Shown piece after piece: positions 27,264-38,118 of a stretch of DNA of 64,000 bases (the first letter of the stretch is position 1; each line of letters begins with the position of its first letter). Below the pieces are notes generated by a model. That model did not search any database, was not told where the DNA came from, and saw only the letters and a list, made by a program, of their open reading frames with translations. The DNA lies in assembly GCA_900552935.1 (NCBI GenBank), contig USBN01000002.1:1-64000 (forward strand), written 5' to 3'. The DNA comes from an uncultured Coriobacteriaceae bacterium. Its GTDB lineage: Bacteria > Actinomycetota > Coriobacteriia > Coriobacteriales > Atopobiaceae. Position numbers and translations under genes: made by a program.

Positions 27264-29474
27264 ATGGCAAAAAAGCAGATCGTCGACCTGCCCGTGCAGC
27301 TCACGGACGCAAACAAGCTTTACCTTTATCGTCTTCTGAGTAACGCTCTAGGGATTGGTCGCCAGGCCTTCCTCCCCCGTGCCGTCGAGGCGCTCGAGGC
27401 GGAGGGCATCACGCCTGAGGGCCTCGGTCACGCCACCGCGCAAGACCTCTTCGCCGCACTCGACGGGGTCTGCGAGCTCACCGTGTTCAAGGGAGGACGG
27501 TTCTACGTAACCGTAACGCGCAACGAGACGTTCGACGCCGCACTCGCCGCGGGCGACGAGTCCAAAAAGAACGGCGGCAAGGGAAAGCCGTGGAAGCGCA
27601 AGAAGGGCGCACTCAAGCCCGTGCGTCCCAAGATGCGCGAGCTCAAAAATACGGAAGAGCCCATCGAGATGCCTCCGACAGAGGAAGTAGAGGAGGCCGT
27701 CGCGTGCGTCGCAGGCGAGCAGACGCAGAACGCGGTGCCCGTCGAGAATAATGACCCCGCCGCCCCGAAGGCTACCGTAGCCGAAGCGCCGCAGGAGACC
27801 GTCGAGATGGCACCGGCAGACGCCACCGTATCCCCCGACGTCGCGGAAGCAAATAGCCCGAAGGCAGATGTCATCGTGTCCGACGCACCAGCCATTCCCT
27901 CCATCCTTGAGCAGATTGCGGCACAGGCGGCCGAGTTCGAGTCCTCTCAGGAGGAAACCGTCGTCGCCAACGCAGCACTCGAAACGACTCACGCGGATGA
28001 AGCTGCACCCGCGCCCGCGGTGCCCGCGCCCGCGCCTTCAGCGCCCGCAGCGCCCGTGCCTGCGGCTCCCACGGCTCCCGCGGCTCCTGCGGCACCCGCG
28101 GCTCCCGCGGCACCCGTGCCTGCAGCTCCCGCGGCTCCCACCGTTTCCGCCACGCCCCACATCCCGGACGGCTTGCCCCACACCTTCTCTGAGGAAGTCT
28201 CCATCAAGCCGTCCTTCGTGGGCATGCTCACGCGCATGCTCCCCATCGACGAAGACCTCATGAGCGTCCTCGACGAGGATTGGCGCGTCGCCCGTGCGAC
28301 CGGCACGGCGACGGGCTCCCGCAACCTCGTGACTTTCCCCCTCAGGTACCTGCAGGAAGACGGCACCGCTCCCGTAACCGTCACCATTCGCCGCACCTCG
28401 CGTCCGGGTGATGCACGCCGCTGGCACCTCACGCTCGTCGACGGAGACGACGGGTCCGGCAACGTCCACATGGCCGTTGGCATCGAAGGTCTGCCCCAGG
28501 CCGAGGGCGGCTGCTGGGCCCAGCTCGCTCCCGCCTCCTCAGCGGGCGTCCCCAAAGCAGATCCCGCGCGTGACCTCGCCCAATTCATGGAGATTGGTTC
28601 CTGGGACACGATGCTGGGCACCCTTGCCCGCGCAGCCGCGCCCGAGCGCTGGAACTACCCTGGCGAGGGTGTCGGCAAGGAGAGTCGTTACGGCATCCTG
28701 CGCGATTATCTTGCCTCGACGCTCGCGCGCCTTCGCACGAACGGCGGCGTCGTGACCTCCCCGGATGGCACGCTCGCAGCGTTCGACACCGGTCTTGCCA
28801 CCCCGATGGACGAGGAGCTCTACGCCGTTCTCTCCCCCACCGGCACCGACATCCCCTGGCACCTCGACGGATTTGCCACAGCCGGCGACGGCGAGCTTGG
28901 TAGCCGCCTCACCGCGCACCTCGCGGAGCTACCCCCGCGCGCATGCTACCTCGAGAGGATTGACGACGTTGTCCTCCGCGATGGCGCCCTTGTGATTCCA
29001 GACTATAAGTCCCTCCTGGGTGCGAACATCGAGCGCCTGCCACTCGGCTTCGTCGCATCGCTCGTCGCCGGCACTGACGCCCAGGCCCCTCTCGACCGCC
29101 TTGCCACCGCCGGCTCCGCCGAGCGAGCCGCCGCGAGACGCGACCTCTCTCGCGCCATTGAGGGCGAGCCCGGCCGTTATCGCCGCGCGTGCCGCGCGCT
29201 CGACGATGCCATCGACCTCTCGCTGCGTCGCGCGCGCCGCAGCTATCGCCACGTCGTGCCCGCCTTCGACGCCGCCCTCGGCCGCAAGCTCATGCTCCTG
29301 CCGCTCGCTCTCGTTGACGACACAAGCATCGACTGCGCGCTGGTCCTCGAGCTCATGCCGAGCGGCGCCTACCAGGCAGCGGCCGTCGCCTCCCTGTCGC
29401 GCGCCTACGCAGCCGCGCGCGTGGTGAGCGAGCAGCTGCCGTCTTGGTTCGAGGCTGACCGCGCCCTGGCCTAA
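27264..29474 (+). CDS. DUF3825-like protein with N-terminal small domain and Ala/Pro linker
   Basis: The 736-aa protein has an N-terminal domain of about 95 residues (LTDANKLYLYRLLSNALGIGRQAFLPRAVEALE...GGRFYVTVTRNETFDAAL) that resembles a small winged-helix/LOTUS-like nucleic-acid-binding fold, a basic patch (KKNGGKGKPWKRKKGALK), a long acidic then Ala/Pro-repeat linker (about 130-300), and a C-terminal region of about 430 residues. Features there (SWDTMLGTLARAAAPERWNY, LAAFDTGLATPMDEELYAVL, VIPDYKSLLG) fit DUF3825. No membrane segment. Function unknown; nucleic-acid binding is inference. AAGGGGCATCTC precedes the ATG. The two 119-bp elements lie upstream and a terminator downstream. Confidence 0.75.
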   Translation: MAKKQIVDLPVQLTDANKLYLYRLLSNALGIGRQAFLPRAVEALEAEGITPEGLGHATAQDLFAALDGVCELTVFKGGRFYVTVTRNETFDAALAAGDESKKNGGKGKPWKRKKGALKPVRPKMRELKNTEEPIEMPPTEEVEEAVACVAGEQTQNAVPVENNDPAAPKATVAEAPQETVEMAPADATVSPDVAEANSPKADVIVSDAPAIPSILEQIAAQAAEFESSQEETVVANAALETTHADEAAPAPAVPAPAPSAPAAPVPAAPTAPAAPAAPAAPAAPVPAAPAAPTVSATPHIPDGLPHTFSEEVSIKPSFVGMLTRMLPIDEDLMSVLDEDWRVARATGTATGSRNLVTFPLRYLQEDGTAPVTVTIRRTSRPGDARRWHLTLVDGDDGSGNVHMAVGIEGLPQAEGGCWAQLAPASSAGVPKADPARDLAQFMEIGSWDTMLGTLARAAAPERWNYPGEGVGKESRYGILRDYLASTLARLRTNGGVVTSPDGTLAAFDTGLATPMDEELYAVLSPTGTDIPWHLDGFATAGDGELGSRLTAHLAELPPRACYLERIDDVVLRDGALVIPDYKSLLGANIERLPLGFVASLVAGTDAQAPLDRLATAGSAERAAARRDLSRAIEGEPGRYRRACRALDDAIDLSLRRARRSYRHVVPAFDAALGRKLMLLPLALVDDTSIDCALVLELMPSGAYQAAAVASLSRAYAAARVVSEQLPSWFEADRALA

Positions 29475-29521
29475 AGCTGCAACCAGCAAACAAGCGTACG
29501 CGCGCAGTACGCGCGCAAAGC

Positions 29522-29555
29522 AAATCGCCCGGACCCCAAAGGGACCGGGCGATTT
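29522..29555 (+). terminator. Terminator after the DUF3825-like gene
   Basis: AAATCGCCCGG (29522-29532) pairs perfectly with CCGGGCGATTT (29545-29555), followed by CGTTTAC. The A/T flanks make it plausible in both directions. Confidence 0.85.
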
Positions 29556-29590
29556 CGTTTACTTCGTTTGCTCCTTTTGCAGCGGCCACG

Positions 29591-29626
29591 AATAGTTGAA
29601 AAGGGACTGGTCCTTTGTCAACTATT
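29591..29626. repeat. REP-like palindrome with GGGAC centre, copy 1
   Basis: AATAGTTGA...TCAACTATT arms surround AAAGGGACTGGTCCTTTG; pairing is imperfect in the middle. An extra half-arm TTTGTCAACTTT follows at 29625-29636. It resembles palindromes spread by REP-associated tyrosine transposases, none of which is encoded in this window. Confidence 0.75.
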
Positions 29627-29665
29627 TGTCAACTTTGGACGGTGAACGCTTCGCCGGCTGCATTG

Positions 29666-29698
29666 AAACCTGAAAAAGGGACTGTCCCTTTTTCAGGT

Positions 29699-29700
<2 letters not shown>
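29666..29700. repeat. REP-like palindrome with GGGAC centre, copy 2
   Basis: Perfect 17-bp arms (AAACCTGAAAAAGGGAC and GTCCCTTTTTCAGGTTT) around a single T. Its right end overlaps the ligA stop codon (29699-29701). On the minus strand it would form a strong hairpin right after ligA, though no separate T-run follows. Confidence 0.9.
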
Positions 29701-31909
<2,209 letters not shown>

Positions 31910-32063
31910 TCACTGTCGATTGCTCAGAATGGTACCGCAGGTCCCGGACACGCCGCGAGGCTGATGCGGTCTTTCAAGCAAATGCCAGCGCCTCACAACC
32001 CGTTGCGTCGCACAAAGGCGCCGGCCCCACGTGAATTCGCGCGAGACCAGCGCCTTGCATCAA

Positions 32064-32165
32064 GCCAAATCGTTCCAGGCATCAGGCCGTCCGCAAGCCA
32101 TTCAGTCGCTCCGGGCATCGGACCGCCCACGAGCCAAATCGTCCCGGGCATCAGGCCGCCCGCAC
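32064..32165. repeat. Tandem repeat, three units of 33-36 bp
   Basis: Units at 32064-32096, 32097-32132 and 32133-32165 start GCCAAATCG or GCCATTCAG and contain GGGCATC and CCGCCCGCA variants. They occupy the gap between the ligA start and the end of the HtrA-like gene, where a terminator might be expected. Confidence 0.85.
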
Positions 32166-32172
32166 GCCCGTC

Positions 32173-33708
32173 TTATCGCCGGCTGAACCCGTTACCACGG
32201 GAATCCGAGTTACCGTTCCCGTTACCGTAGCCATACTGGTTGAGATATTGCTCGAGTAGAGAGCCCTGCGAGGACTCGTCCTGTTCGCTGTTCTGCATGG
32301 ACTCGTCCGATCCAAGCGTCACGTCAACGGACATCTGCTTGCCGCCGCGCATGAGGGTCACGGTTACCTTGTCGCCCACGCTGTGCGAGCGAACTGCAAG
32401 CACGAGGCCGTCTGAGCTCGTAATCTCCTCACCATCGAGGCTGGTGATGATATCGCCCTTGCGAATACCCGCCTGCTCGGCCGGACTTCCGCTCGTAACC
32501 TCGGCGACATAAGCACCCTGATTCACGGAGAGGTTGTTCTCGCGTGCGTTCTGCGGCGTCACGGTCTGGAAGGAGCCGCCGAGATAGGCATGCGTGACCG
32601 TCTCTCCGTTGATGATTTTCTGCGCCACCTCGACCGCATAGTTGCCCGGAATGGCAAAGCCCACGCCCGAACTCGAGCCCGAATAGCTCTCGATGAGCGA
32701 GTTGATGCCAACGAGCTTGCCCTCCCCATTCACGAGTGCACCACCGGAGTTGCCAGGGTTGATCGTCGCGTCGGTCTGGATGAGGTTGGTGTAGATCGTG
32801 TTGCCCGAAGTGCTCTGCATCATCGTGGAACGATACAGCGAGCTCACGATACCCGTAGAGACGGACTGTTCAAGGCCGAAGGGGCTGCCCAGGCTCATGA
32901 CCCAATCGCCAACCTGGAGCGAGCTCGAGTCTCCCACCTCGATGGGCGTGAGCGTCGCGCCGTTGGGATTGATCTTGATGACGGCTAGGTCACTCGACTC
33001 GTCAGAGCCAACGACCGTAGCGTCATACGACTCGCCGCCAACAGAGACCGAGATGGTCTGCGCCCCCTCGATGACATGATAGTTGGTGAGGATATTGCCA
33101 TCCGTATCGAGGACGACGCCAGATCCGACGCCCTCGGCATCGCTCGTCTCCACGTTGATGGAGACGACGGAAGGCAGGCACTTCGCCGCGACGGCGGTCG
33201 CGAGCGAGGTGTCCTCGGAGGAGGGATCGATCGTGATGGACTGACCGGCGTTCGTCACGGTTGTGACGGTGGCGGGCCTGTCGAAGAAGCCACCGAAGTT
33301 CAGCGCCGCCACGACGCCCGCAGCGCCCAGGACACCGCCAATCAAGCCGAGCACGAGGGCCTTGAGGCCGACGCGCGGCTTGTTGGGCTTAGGTGCGCCA
33401 GCGCCAGCCCCCGCACCCGGGATGGGCGGCACCTGCGTAGGCGGCACCTGGCTCGTGGCCGCCTGCTGCGCGTACGCCTGGCCCGCCGCCTGCTGCGCAT
33501 ATGCCTGACCCGCGGTAGGCTGCGCATATGTCTGCGTCGTCTGAGCGGGCGGCACCTGACCCGCGGCCTGCTGGCCCGTGGCCGCCTGCTGGCCCACCGC
33601 CTGCCGAGCGGAGGACTGCTGGTTGTACGCCTGAGTCGGCGGTACAGGCGGAACCTGCTGCGTCGGCTGAGCACCCGGATAGACCGGACCTTGGTTGTCA
33701 GTTGGCAT
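32173..33708 (-). CDS. HtrA/DegP-like membrane-anchored serine protease with PDZ domain
   Basis: The 511-aa protein has a cytoplasmic Gln/Ala/Pro-rich N-terminus (about 1-110) with YAQQAAGQ repeats, one membrane helix (about 115-137), then a trypsin-like domain with the triad His (ILTNYHVIEGA), Asp (ESSDLAVIKI) and Ser (NPGNSGGALVN). A PDZ domain follows (GAYVAEVTSGSPAEQAGIRKGDIITSLDGEEI), and a Gly/Asn-rich tail ends the protein. It probably degrades misfolded proteins outside the membrane. GGGGAG precedes ATG 33708; the longer upstream frame is not used. Confidence 0.92.
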   Translation of the reverse strand: MPTDNQGPVYPGAQPTQQVPPVPPTQAYNQQSSARQAVGQQAATGQQAAGQVPPAQTTQTYAQPTAGQAYAQQAAGQAYAQQAATSQVPPTQVPPIPGAGAGAGAPKPNKPRVGLKALVLGLIGGVLGAAGVVAALNFGGFFDRPATVTTVTNAGQSITIDPSSEDTSLATAVAAKCLPSVVSINVETSDAEGVGSGVVLDTDGNILTNYHVIEGAQTISVSVGGESYDATVVGSDESSDLAVIKINPNGATLTPIEVGDSSSLQVGDWVMSLGSPFGLEQSVSTGIVSSLYRSTMMQSTSGNTIYTNLIQTDATINPGNSGGALVNGEGKLVGINSLIESYSGSSSGVGFAIPGNYAVEVAQKIINGETVTHAYLGGSFQTVTPQNARENNLSVNQGAYVAEVTSGSPAEQAGIRKGDIITSLDGEEITSSDGLVLAVRSHSVGDKVTVTLMRGGKQMSVDVTLGSDESMQNSEQDESSQGSLLEQYLNQYGYGNGNGNSDSRGNGFSRR

Positions 33709-34059
33709 GATCGCTCCCCGTTCTATATATGCGATCGCTCGCGAATTTCGCTTGTGACTGTTGTACCCTACCGCACCACACCGCCCAGCTTCAACGCCCA
33801 TGAATCACAGTCGCGAAACAACGCTTACAGGGGCCTGAAAACAATTCAGCCAGGAAGATGCAGCCGGCGCGGCGCCCGCCCACGCACGGCGCGGTGCCCG
33901 CTCACGCACGGCGCGGTGCCCGCTCACGCACGGCACGGTACCTCCCCACGGGCGGCCTGGCACCCGCAGCCTCGCCCGCGCACGGCCTGGCACCCTCGCC
34001 CATGCCCACGCGCGGCTTCGCACCCGCGCCCTCGCCCTCGCGACGCGGCGCCCGGCCAC
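33709..34059. repeat. Intergenic region with degenerate 22-30 bp tandem repeats
   Basis: The 400-bp gap between the regulator and HtrA-like gene. From about 33870 to 34053 it consists of units such as CGCGGTGCCCGCTCACGCAC followed by GG, repeated at 22 bp and then lengthening to about 30 bp (CCTGGCACCC..., CTTCGCACCC...). The part next to HtrA (33709-33850) presumably carries its promoter. No gene is supported. Confidence 0.8.
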
Positions 34060-34088
34060 AAAAAAGACGCGTCCAAAAGGACGCGCCC
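34060..34088 (-). terminator. Terminator after the GlnR-like regulator gene
   Basis: On the minus strand GCGTCC and GGACGC pair around TTTT, followed by GTCTTTTTT. It lies about 20 bp past the stop codon at 34109. Confidence 0.88.
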
Positions 34089-34108
34089 AGACGCAACCCA
34101 ATACAGGC

Positions 34109-34783
34109 CTACACCTTAAACAGGTAGCCCACGCCACGGACGGTGACAATGTGGTTTGCCACCTGCGGGCCCACCTTCGAACGCACTCGACGGATGTGCA
34201 CGTCGACCGTGCGCGTGCCGCCGCAGTACTCGAAGCCCCAGACGCGGTGCAGTAGCGTCTCACGCGAGTAGGCGCGCGAAGGATGCGTGGCGAGGAAGCT
34301 TAGCAGCGAGTACTCCATGAGGGTGAGGTCGACGGGCTTATCGTCGATGTAGATCTGGTACGTGGCAAGGTTGATGGTCATGTTGTCGATGACCACGATA
34401 TCGCTCGGAACATTCTCCTCACCGGGCCACAGGAGCTGCGTCATGCGCACCTCGAACTCGGCCTGACCGGCACTGGCAAGAATGAAGTCATTGCGGCCCT
34501 GAACAGGCATGCTCAGGCTGTCAAGCTTCTCCTCGTCCACAACGAGAAGCTCCGGCACGCAGCCGTTCTCGGCAGACCAGGCAGAGACGCGAGCAGCGAG
34601 ATCGTCCGTCACGCCCGCGAGGTCGAGCGTCACGAGACCAAAGTCGTTACCGCTGGCAATGGCCTGGTCGAAGGTGTCCGGCGTAGCCAGCAGAATGGAG
34701 ATGTCGAGCTCGTGAGAGAGCTCGCGCATGCGATCATGCAGGCGCGTGGTACGCGATATGAGAAGAACCTTCTTGTGATGCAT
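34109..34783 (-). CDS. GlnR-like orphan response regulator (pseudo-receiver plus winged helix)
   Basis: The 224-aa protein has an OmpR-type winged helix in its C-terminal half (DLTLMEYSLLSFLATHPSRAYSRETLLHRVWG...TRTVDVHIRRVRSKVG...VRGVGYLF). Its N-terminal receiver-like domain lacks the acidic pair after strand 1 (KVLLISRTTRLHDR) and the usual strand-5 Lys; an Asp remains in LVTLDLAGV. This degenerate receiver without a neighbouring kinase matches actinobacterial GlnR, the global nitrogen regulator. The neighbouring glutamine-type ABC transporter and glnA support that reading, but the identification is inference. A 34-bp palindrome lies in its leader. Confidence 0.78.
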   Translation of the reverse strand: MHHKKVLLISRTTRLHDRMRELSHELDISILLATPDTFDQAIASGNDFGLVTLDLAGVTDDLAARVSAWSAENGCVPELLVVDEEKLDSLSMPVQGRNDFILASAGQAEFEVRMTQLLWPGEENVPSDIVVIDNMTINLATYQIYIDDKPVDLTLMEYSLLSFLATHPSRAYSRETLLHRVWGFEYCGGTRTVDVHIRRVRSKVGPQVANHIVTVRGVGYLFKV

Positions 34784-34827
34784 GCCGGGTGCCCCTAATC
34801 CTCGACGGTTGAGAAGGTGCCCGCTAA

Positions 34828-34861
34828 GGCCGTGTTACGATTCGAAAATCTTAACACGGCC
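34828..34861. promoter_or_regulatory. Near-perfect palindrome in the leader of the GlnR-like gene
   Basis: Arms GGCCGTGTTA (34828-34837) and TAACACGGCC (34852-34861) flank a centre that itself pairs (GATT CGAA AATC). It is 45 bp upstream of the start codon. It could be an autoregulatory operator or a 5'-leader hairpin; there is no T-run. Confidence 0.6.
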
Positions 34862-34945
34862 GTCCCAGCCAAACCTTTTGGTTGAGCATAGTTTACAACG
34901 ACGCTTACCCCGTGTAATCAATTCGCAACGCTGCCTTTTGCGGCC

Positions 34946-35740
34946 CTATACGTCCTTGATATTGCCAAGAAACGCTTTGGTGCGCTCGTGCTGGGGGTGA
35001 TCGAAGACCTCCTCGGGCGTTCCCTGCTCCACAATAACGCCGCCATCCATGAAGACGACGCGATCAGCGACGTCGCGCGCGAAGCCCATCTCGTGAGTGA
35101 CGACGATCATCGTCATGCCCTCGCGGGCGAGGTCGCGCATGACGCCGAGGACGTCGCGGACGAGCTCCGGGTCAAGGGCGCTCGTCGCCTCATCGAACAG
35201 CATCACGTGCGGGTTCATAGCAAGCGCGCGGGCAATGGCCACGCGCTGCTGCTGGCCACCGGAAAGCTGGCTCGGCATGAAGTCGACGCGATCGGCGAGG
35301 CCCACCTTCGTGAGCTCCTCGATGGCGATACGCTCGGCCTCCTCAGCGGTACGCTTAAGCACCTTCTGCTGGGCGAGCATGACGTTCTTCTTCACCGAGA
35401 GATGAGGGAAGAGGTTGAACTGCTGGAACACCATGCCGAGGTGAGTGCGAACCTCGTTGATGTCCACATTCTTGCCGGTGATTTCGGTTCCCTCGACGGT
35501 GATGGTGCCGCTCGTTGGGGTCTCGAGCAGGTTGATGCAGCGCAGCATCGTGGACTTGCCCGAGCCCGAGGGACCCAGCACCACGACGACCTCGCCGCGG
35601 TGGACATCGAGGTCGATGCCCTTCAGGATGACGTTCTCCCCGTCATAGGTCTTGTGCAGGTCACGAATCTGGACGACTACCTCGTCCTTCTCGGCGGTCT
35701 TGGTCTCTTGGGCCTTCTCGGCCTGGGTCATATCAGCCAT
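34946..35740 (-). CDS. Polar amino-acid ABC transporter ATP-binding protein
   Basis: The 264-aa ATPase has Walker [11 protein letters not shown]-loop [14 protein letters not shown], signature LSGGQQQR, Walker B VMLFDEAT and the H-loop Asp-His region ([14 protein letters not shown]). The QQFNLFPH wording and length are those of the GlnQ/HisP polar amino-acid group. A 25-residue Ala/Glu/Lys extension precedes the domain. AAGGGAC lies before ATG 35740. Third gene of the operon with the binding protein and permease, 9 bp behind the permease. Confidence 0.93.
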   Translation of the reverse strand: MADMTQAEKAQETKTAEKDEVVVQIRDLHKTYDGENVILKGIDLDVHRGEVVVVLGPSGSGKSTMLRCINLLETPTSGTITVEGTEITGKNVDINEVRTHLGMVFQQFNLFPHLSVKKNVMLAQQKVLKRTAEEAERIAIEELTKVGLADRVDFMPSQLSGGQQQRVAIARALAMNPHVMLFDEATSALDPELVRDVLGVMRDLAREGMTMIVVTHEMGFARDVADRVVFMDGGVIVEQGTPEEVFDHPQHERTKAFLGNIKDV

Positions 35741-35749
35741 GGTGTCCCT

Positions 35750-37099
35750 TTACGCGATGTGATCGCCGTCGATAACGCCGGCTTCCTTGAGGGTCTTCTT
35801 ACGACGCTTGCCGGTATCCGTTCCGAGCATGCGCGACTCAAGCATACTCACGACGCGAGCGAGCGGAATCGTCACCACGAGATAGAAGAGGGCGGCAACG
35901 ATGTAGGGCGTGATCGAGCCGGTGGAAGCGACGATCGTCTTCGAGTACATGACGACCTCCATGACGCCCACCGCGGCGAGCAGCGACGTGTCCTTGTAGA
36001 GCAGGATAAACTCGCTCGTCATCGTCGGGAGGACGTTGCGGAAGGTCTGGGGGATGATGACGTAGATCATCGTCTGGGCCGCAGTCATGCCAAGAGACCT
36101 CGCAGCCTCGTTCTGGCCCTTGCTAATCGACTGGATGCCAGCACGGAAGATCTCGCACAGGTAGGCGGCGGAGTTCATCGCGAGCACGATGACGCCGAGC
36201 GGATAGCTCGGGATCTTGACGCCGGCGAGCGGCAGGCCGAAGAACGCGATGTAGATCTGCAAAAACGCCGGGGTGCCACGGATAAGGTTCACGTAGAAGC
36301 CCGCGATACCGCGCAGGATGCGCGAGCCGGAGATGCGCATGAGCGCCAGCACGAAGCCGAACGGGATTGCGAGCGGGAACGCCACGAGCACGATGGCGAG
36401 CGCCATCAGGAAGCCCTGGAAGACGGTGGGGATGCTCGAGACAAGGATGGGCGGGTTGAGGAAGAGGCGCAGGAACGTGTTCTCGTTCCACTTCTTCACC
36501 CAGTCCTGCTGCTTAAGCCAGGTGGCGGCACCATCCCACATCGAGACGCCCGTGACCGTGATGGAAGGCACGTCGGAGAGCTCCTTGGTGGAGCCATCGG
36601 CGAGCTCATAGGAGGCCTGGACTTGCTCTTCTCCACCAGCGGTGGGGAACTTCACCTTGTAGACCTCGAGGCGGATGTAGGAGCCGGCGGGCGCCGCCTC
36701 GTCAAGGTCGAACGTGAGCGCCTGGCCATCGGCGGAGACCTCGACGGAAGGGCGCTCGCGATCCATGAGGCCAGCACCGGAGAGCAGCGTCACGCGAGCG
36801 TCGTCCGTTCCAAACGAGGTGCCCTCGGGCAGAGTCAGCGTGACGCTCTTGACCTGTTCGGAGGAATCCGCCTGGCCCTCCCAGGTAATTCGCGTCTCGG
36901 AACCGCCAAGGACGTCGCTCGAACCGCTCGCGTTGGGCTTGGCTGTGCACTTCGCGGTCTCGAGCGCGTAGGCGGGCGCGGGGACAGCAAACGCGAAGGC
37001 ACACGCGGCCACGATGGCCGTGAGCGCGAGGGTAAGCGAGCGCTTCGAGCCGGCGAGGTTCCTCTTGTCAGTATTGTCGAACATGTTCATCCGTTTCAT
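35750..37099 (-). CDS. Amino-acid ABC transporter permease with an N-terminal secreted domain
   Basis: The protein (449 aa from ATG 37099; ATG 37090 or 37084 also possible, none with a strong ribosome site) begins with a cleavable-looking signal peptide ending in PAPAYA (about residue 45). A beta-rich extracellular domain of about 145 residues follows (VTLTLPEGTSFGTDDARVTL, TFDLDEAAPAGSYIRLEVYK), then a standard HisM/GlnP permease with EAA loop (NEAARSLGMTAAQTM) and 5 or so helices. The domain is not a solute-binding fold; the separate binding protein is encoded next door. Its role could be docking the lipoprotein or sensing the wall. Confidence 0.85.
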   Translation of the reverse strand: MKRMNMFDNTDKRNLAGSKRSLTLALTAIVAACAFAFAVPAPAYALETAKCTAKPNASGSSDVLGGSETRITWEGQADSSEQVKSVTLTLPEGTSFGTDDARVTLLSGAGLMDRERPSVEVSADGQALTFDLDEAAPAGSYIRLEVYKVKFPTAGGEEQVQASYELADGSTKELSDVPSITVTGVSMWDGAATWLKQQDWVKKWNENTFLRLFLNPPILVSSIPTVFQGFLMALAIVLVAFPLAIPFGFVLALMRISGSRILRGIAGFYVNLIRGTPAFLQIYIAFFGLPLAGVKIPSYPLGVIVLAMNSAAYLCEIFRAGIQSISKGQNEAARSLGMTAAQTMIYVIIPQTFRNVLPTMTSEFILLYKDTSLLAAVGVMEVVMYSKTIVASTGSITPYIVAALFYLVVTIPLARVVSMLESRMLGTDTGKRRKKTLKEAGVIDGDHIA

Positions 37100-37239
37100 C
37101 CAGCTGTCGCTTGCGGGCAACCCGCCGCCACACGCACGCGCGCGCAAAGCCGTGGGCGCATACAACGGCAAGGGGCGTGGCATCGCTCCGCCGCCATGCG
37201 CACGCGCGCAAAGCCGCGGATTGCCCGCAAACGGCAAAC

Positions 37240-37267
37240 GCCCCTCCGCCACGGCGGACGGAGGGGC
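37240..37267 (-). terminator. Hairpin between binding-protein and permease genes (attenuator)
   Basis: GCCCCTCCG (37240-37248) and CGGAGGGGC (37259-37267) pair with a further inner pairing. With only TTTGCCG following on the minus strand it is a weak terminator. This is typical of the step-down after a highly expressed binding-protein gene. Confidence 0.6.
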
Positions 37268-37284
37268 GCCGCAAAGCGGTCTCG

Positions 37285-38118
37285 TTAGCCGAAGTACTTG
37301 TTCACGATGCTGTCGAGGGTGCCGTCATCGGTGATGGCAGCGAGAGCATCGTTGACGGCGTCGAGCAGGGCACCGTTGTCCTTGCTGACGGCGACGCCAT
37401 ACTCCTCGCCCGTGGCGATCTCCTTGATGACCTGGGCATCGGTGTAGGACTCAGAAACCATCTTAGCGCCGACGGCCTTGTTGGTGATGACGGCGTTGGC
37501 CTGGCCAGCCTGCATCGCGGCAAAGGCATCCGTGGCATTGCCGTAGGGCTGGGTGGTGGCGTTGGGGAAGTTCTCCTGAGCATAGGACTCAGCCGTGGTG
37601 CCGGACTGGACGGCAATGGTGATGCCGGCCTGGTTGAGGGCATCGGCGAAAGTATCGGCCGTGATGTCAGCGTTGGCCTTCATGGCGACGACGGAGAGGT
37701 CATCGATGTAGTAGGAATCGGAGAAGTCGACCTGCTCCTCGCGCTCCGGATCGATCGTGATGCCAGAGATACCGAGGTCAACCTGGCCACCAGCGGCAAC
37801 AGCCGGGACGATGGCGTCGAACTGCAGGGTCTTCATCTCGAGCTCGAGGCCAAGCTTGTCAGCGAGTGCCTGGGCGAGGTCGATGTCAAGACCAACGTAC
37901 TGGTCATTCTCGAGGTTCTCGAACGGCGGGAAGTCCGGCGAGACGCCGACTGTCAGCTTGCCGGCGGTGACGAGGCCAAGGCCGGCGTCGGCGGCGGCAG
38001 AGGAGGCGGCAGCGGTGGTGGCGGCGCTGCCCGAGCCACCGCAACCGACAAGACCCATCATGCCGGCAAAAAGACCAGCGGTGGCGACGAACTCGCGCCT
38101 GCTCATGTTCTTGTTCAT
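37285..38118 (-). CDS. Polar amino-acid ABC transporter substrate-binding lipoprotein
   Basis: The 277-aa protein opens with MSRREFVATAGLFAGMMGLVGC, combining a twin-arginine-like pair and a lipobox (LVGC, Cys at about 26). A Ser/Ala spacer follows, then the type II periplasmic-binding fold of family 3: LTVGVSPDFPPFENLE, YVGLDIDLAQALADKLGLE, VDLGISGITIDPEREEQVDFSDSYY and IAVQSGTTAESYA. These match glutamine/arginine-type binding proteins. It is the first gene of the transporter operon, and GAAGGGG precedes its ATG. Exact ligand unknown; glutamine is favoured by context only. Confidence 0.92.
   Translation of the reverse strand: MNKNMSRREFVATAGLFAGMMGLVGCGGSGSAATTAAASSAAADAGLGLVTAGKLTVGVSPDFPPFENLENDQYVGLDIDLAQALADKLGLELEMKTLQFDAIVPAVAAGGQVDLGISGITIDPEREEQVDFSDSYYIDDLSVVAMKANADITADTFADALNQAGITIAVQSGTTAESYAQENFPNATTQPYGNATDAFAAMQAGQANAVITNKAVGAKMVSESYTDAQVIKEIATGEEYGVAVSKDNGALLDAVNDALAAITDDGTLDSIVNKYFG

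Noticed and set aside
33870..34053. CRISPR array
   Set aside because: Units are contiguous and drift in length; there are no constant repeats separated by unique spacers and no cas genes.
34988..37288. 766-codon plus-strand frame opposite the ABC transporter genes
   Set aside because: Antisense shadow of clear ATPase and permease genes; composition His/Arg/Asp-rich without motifs.
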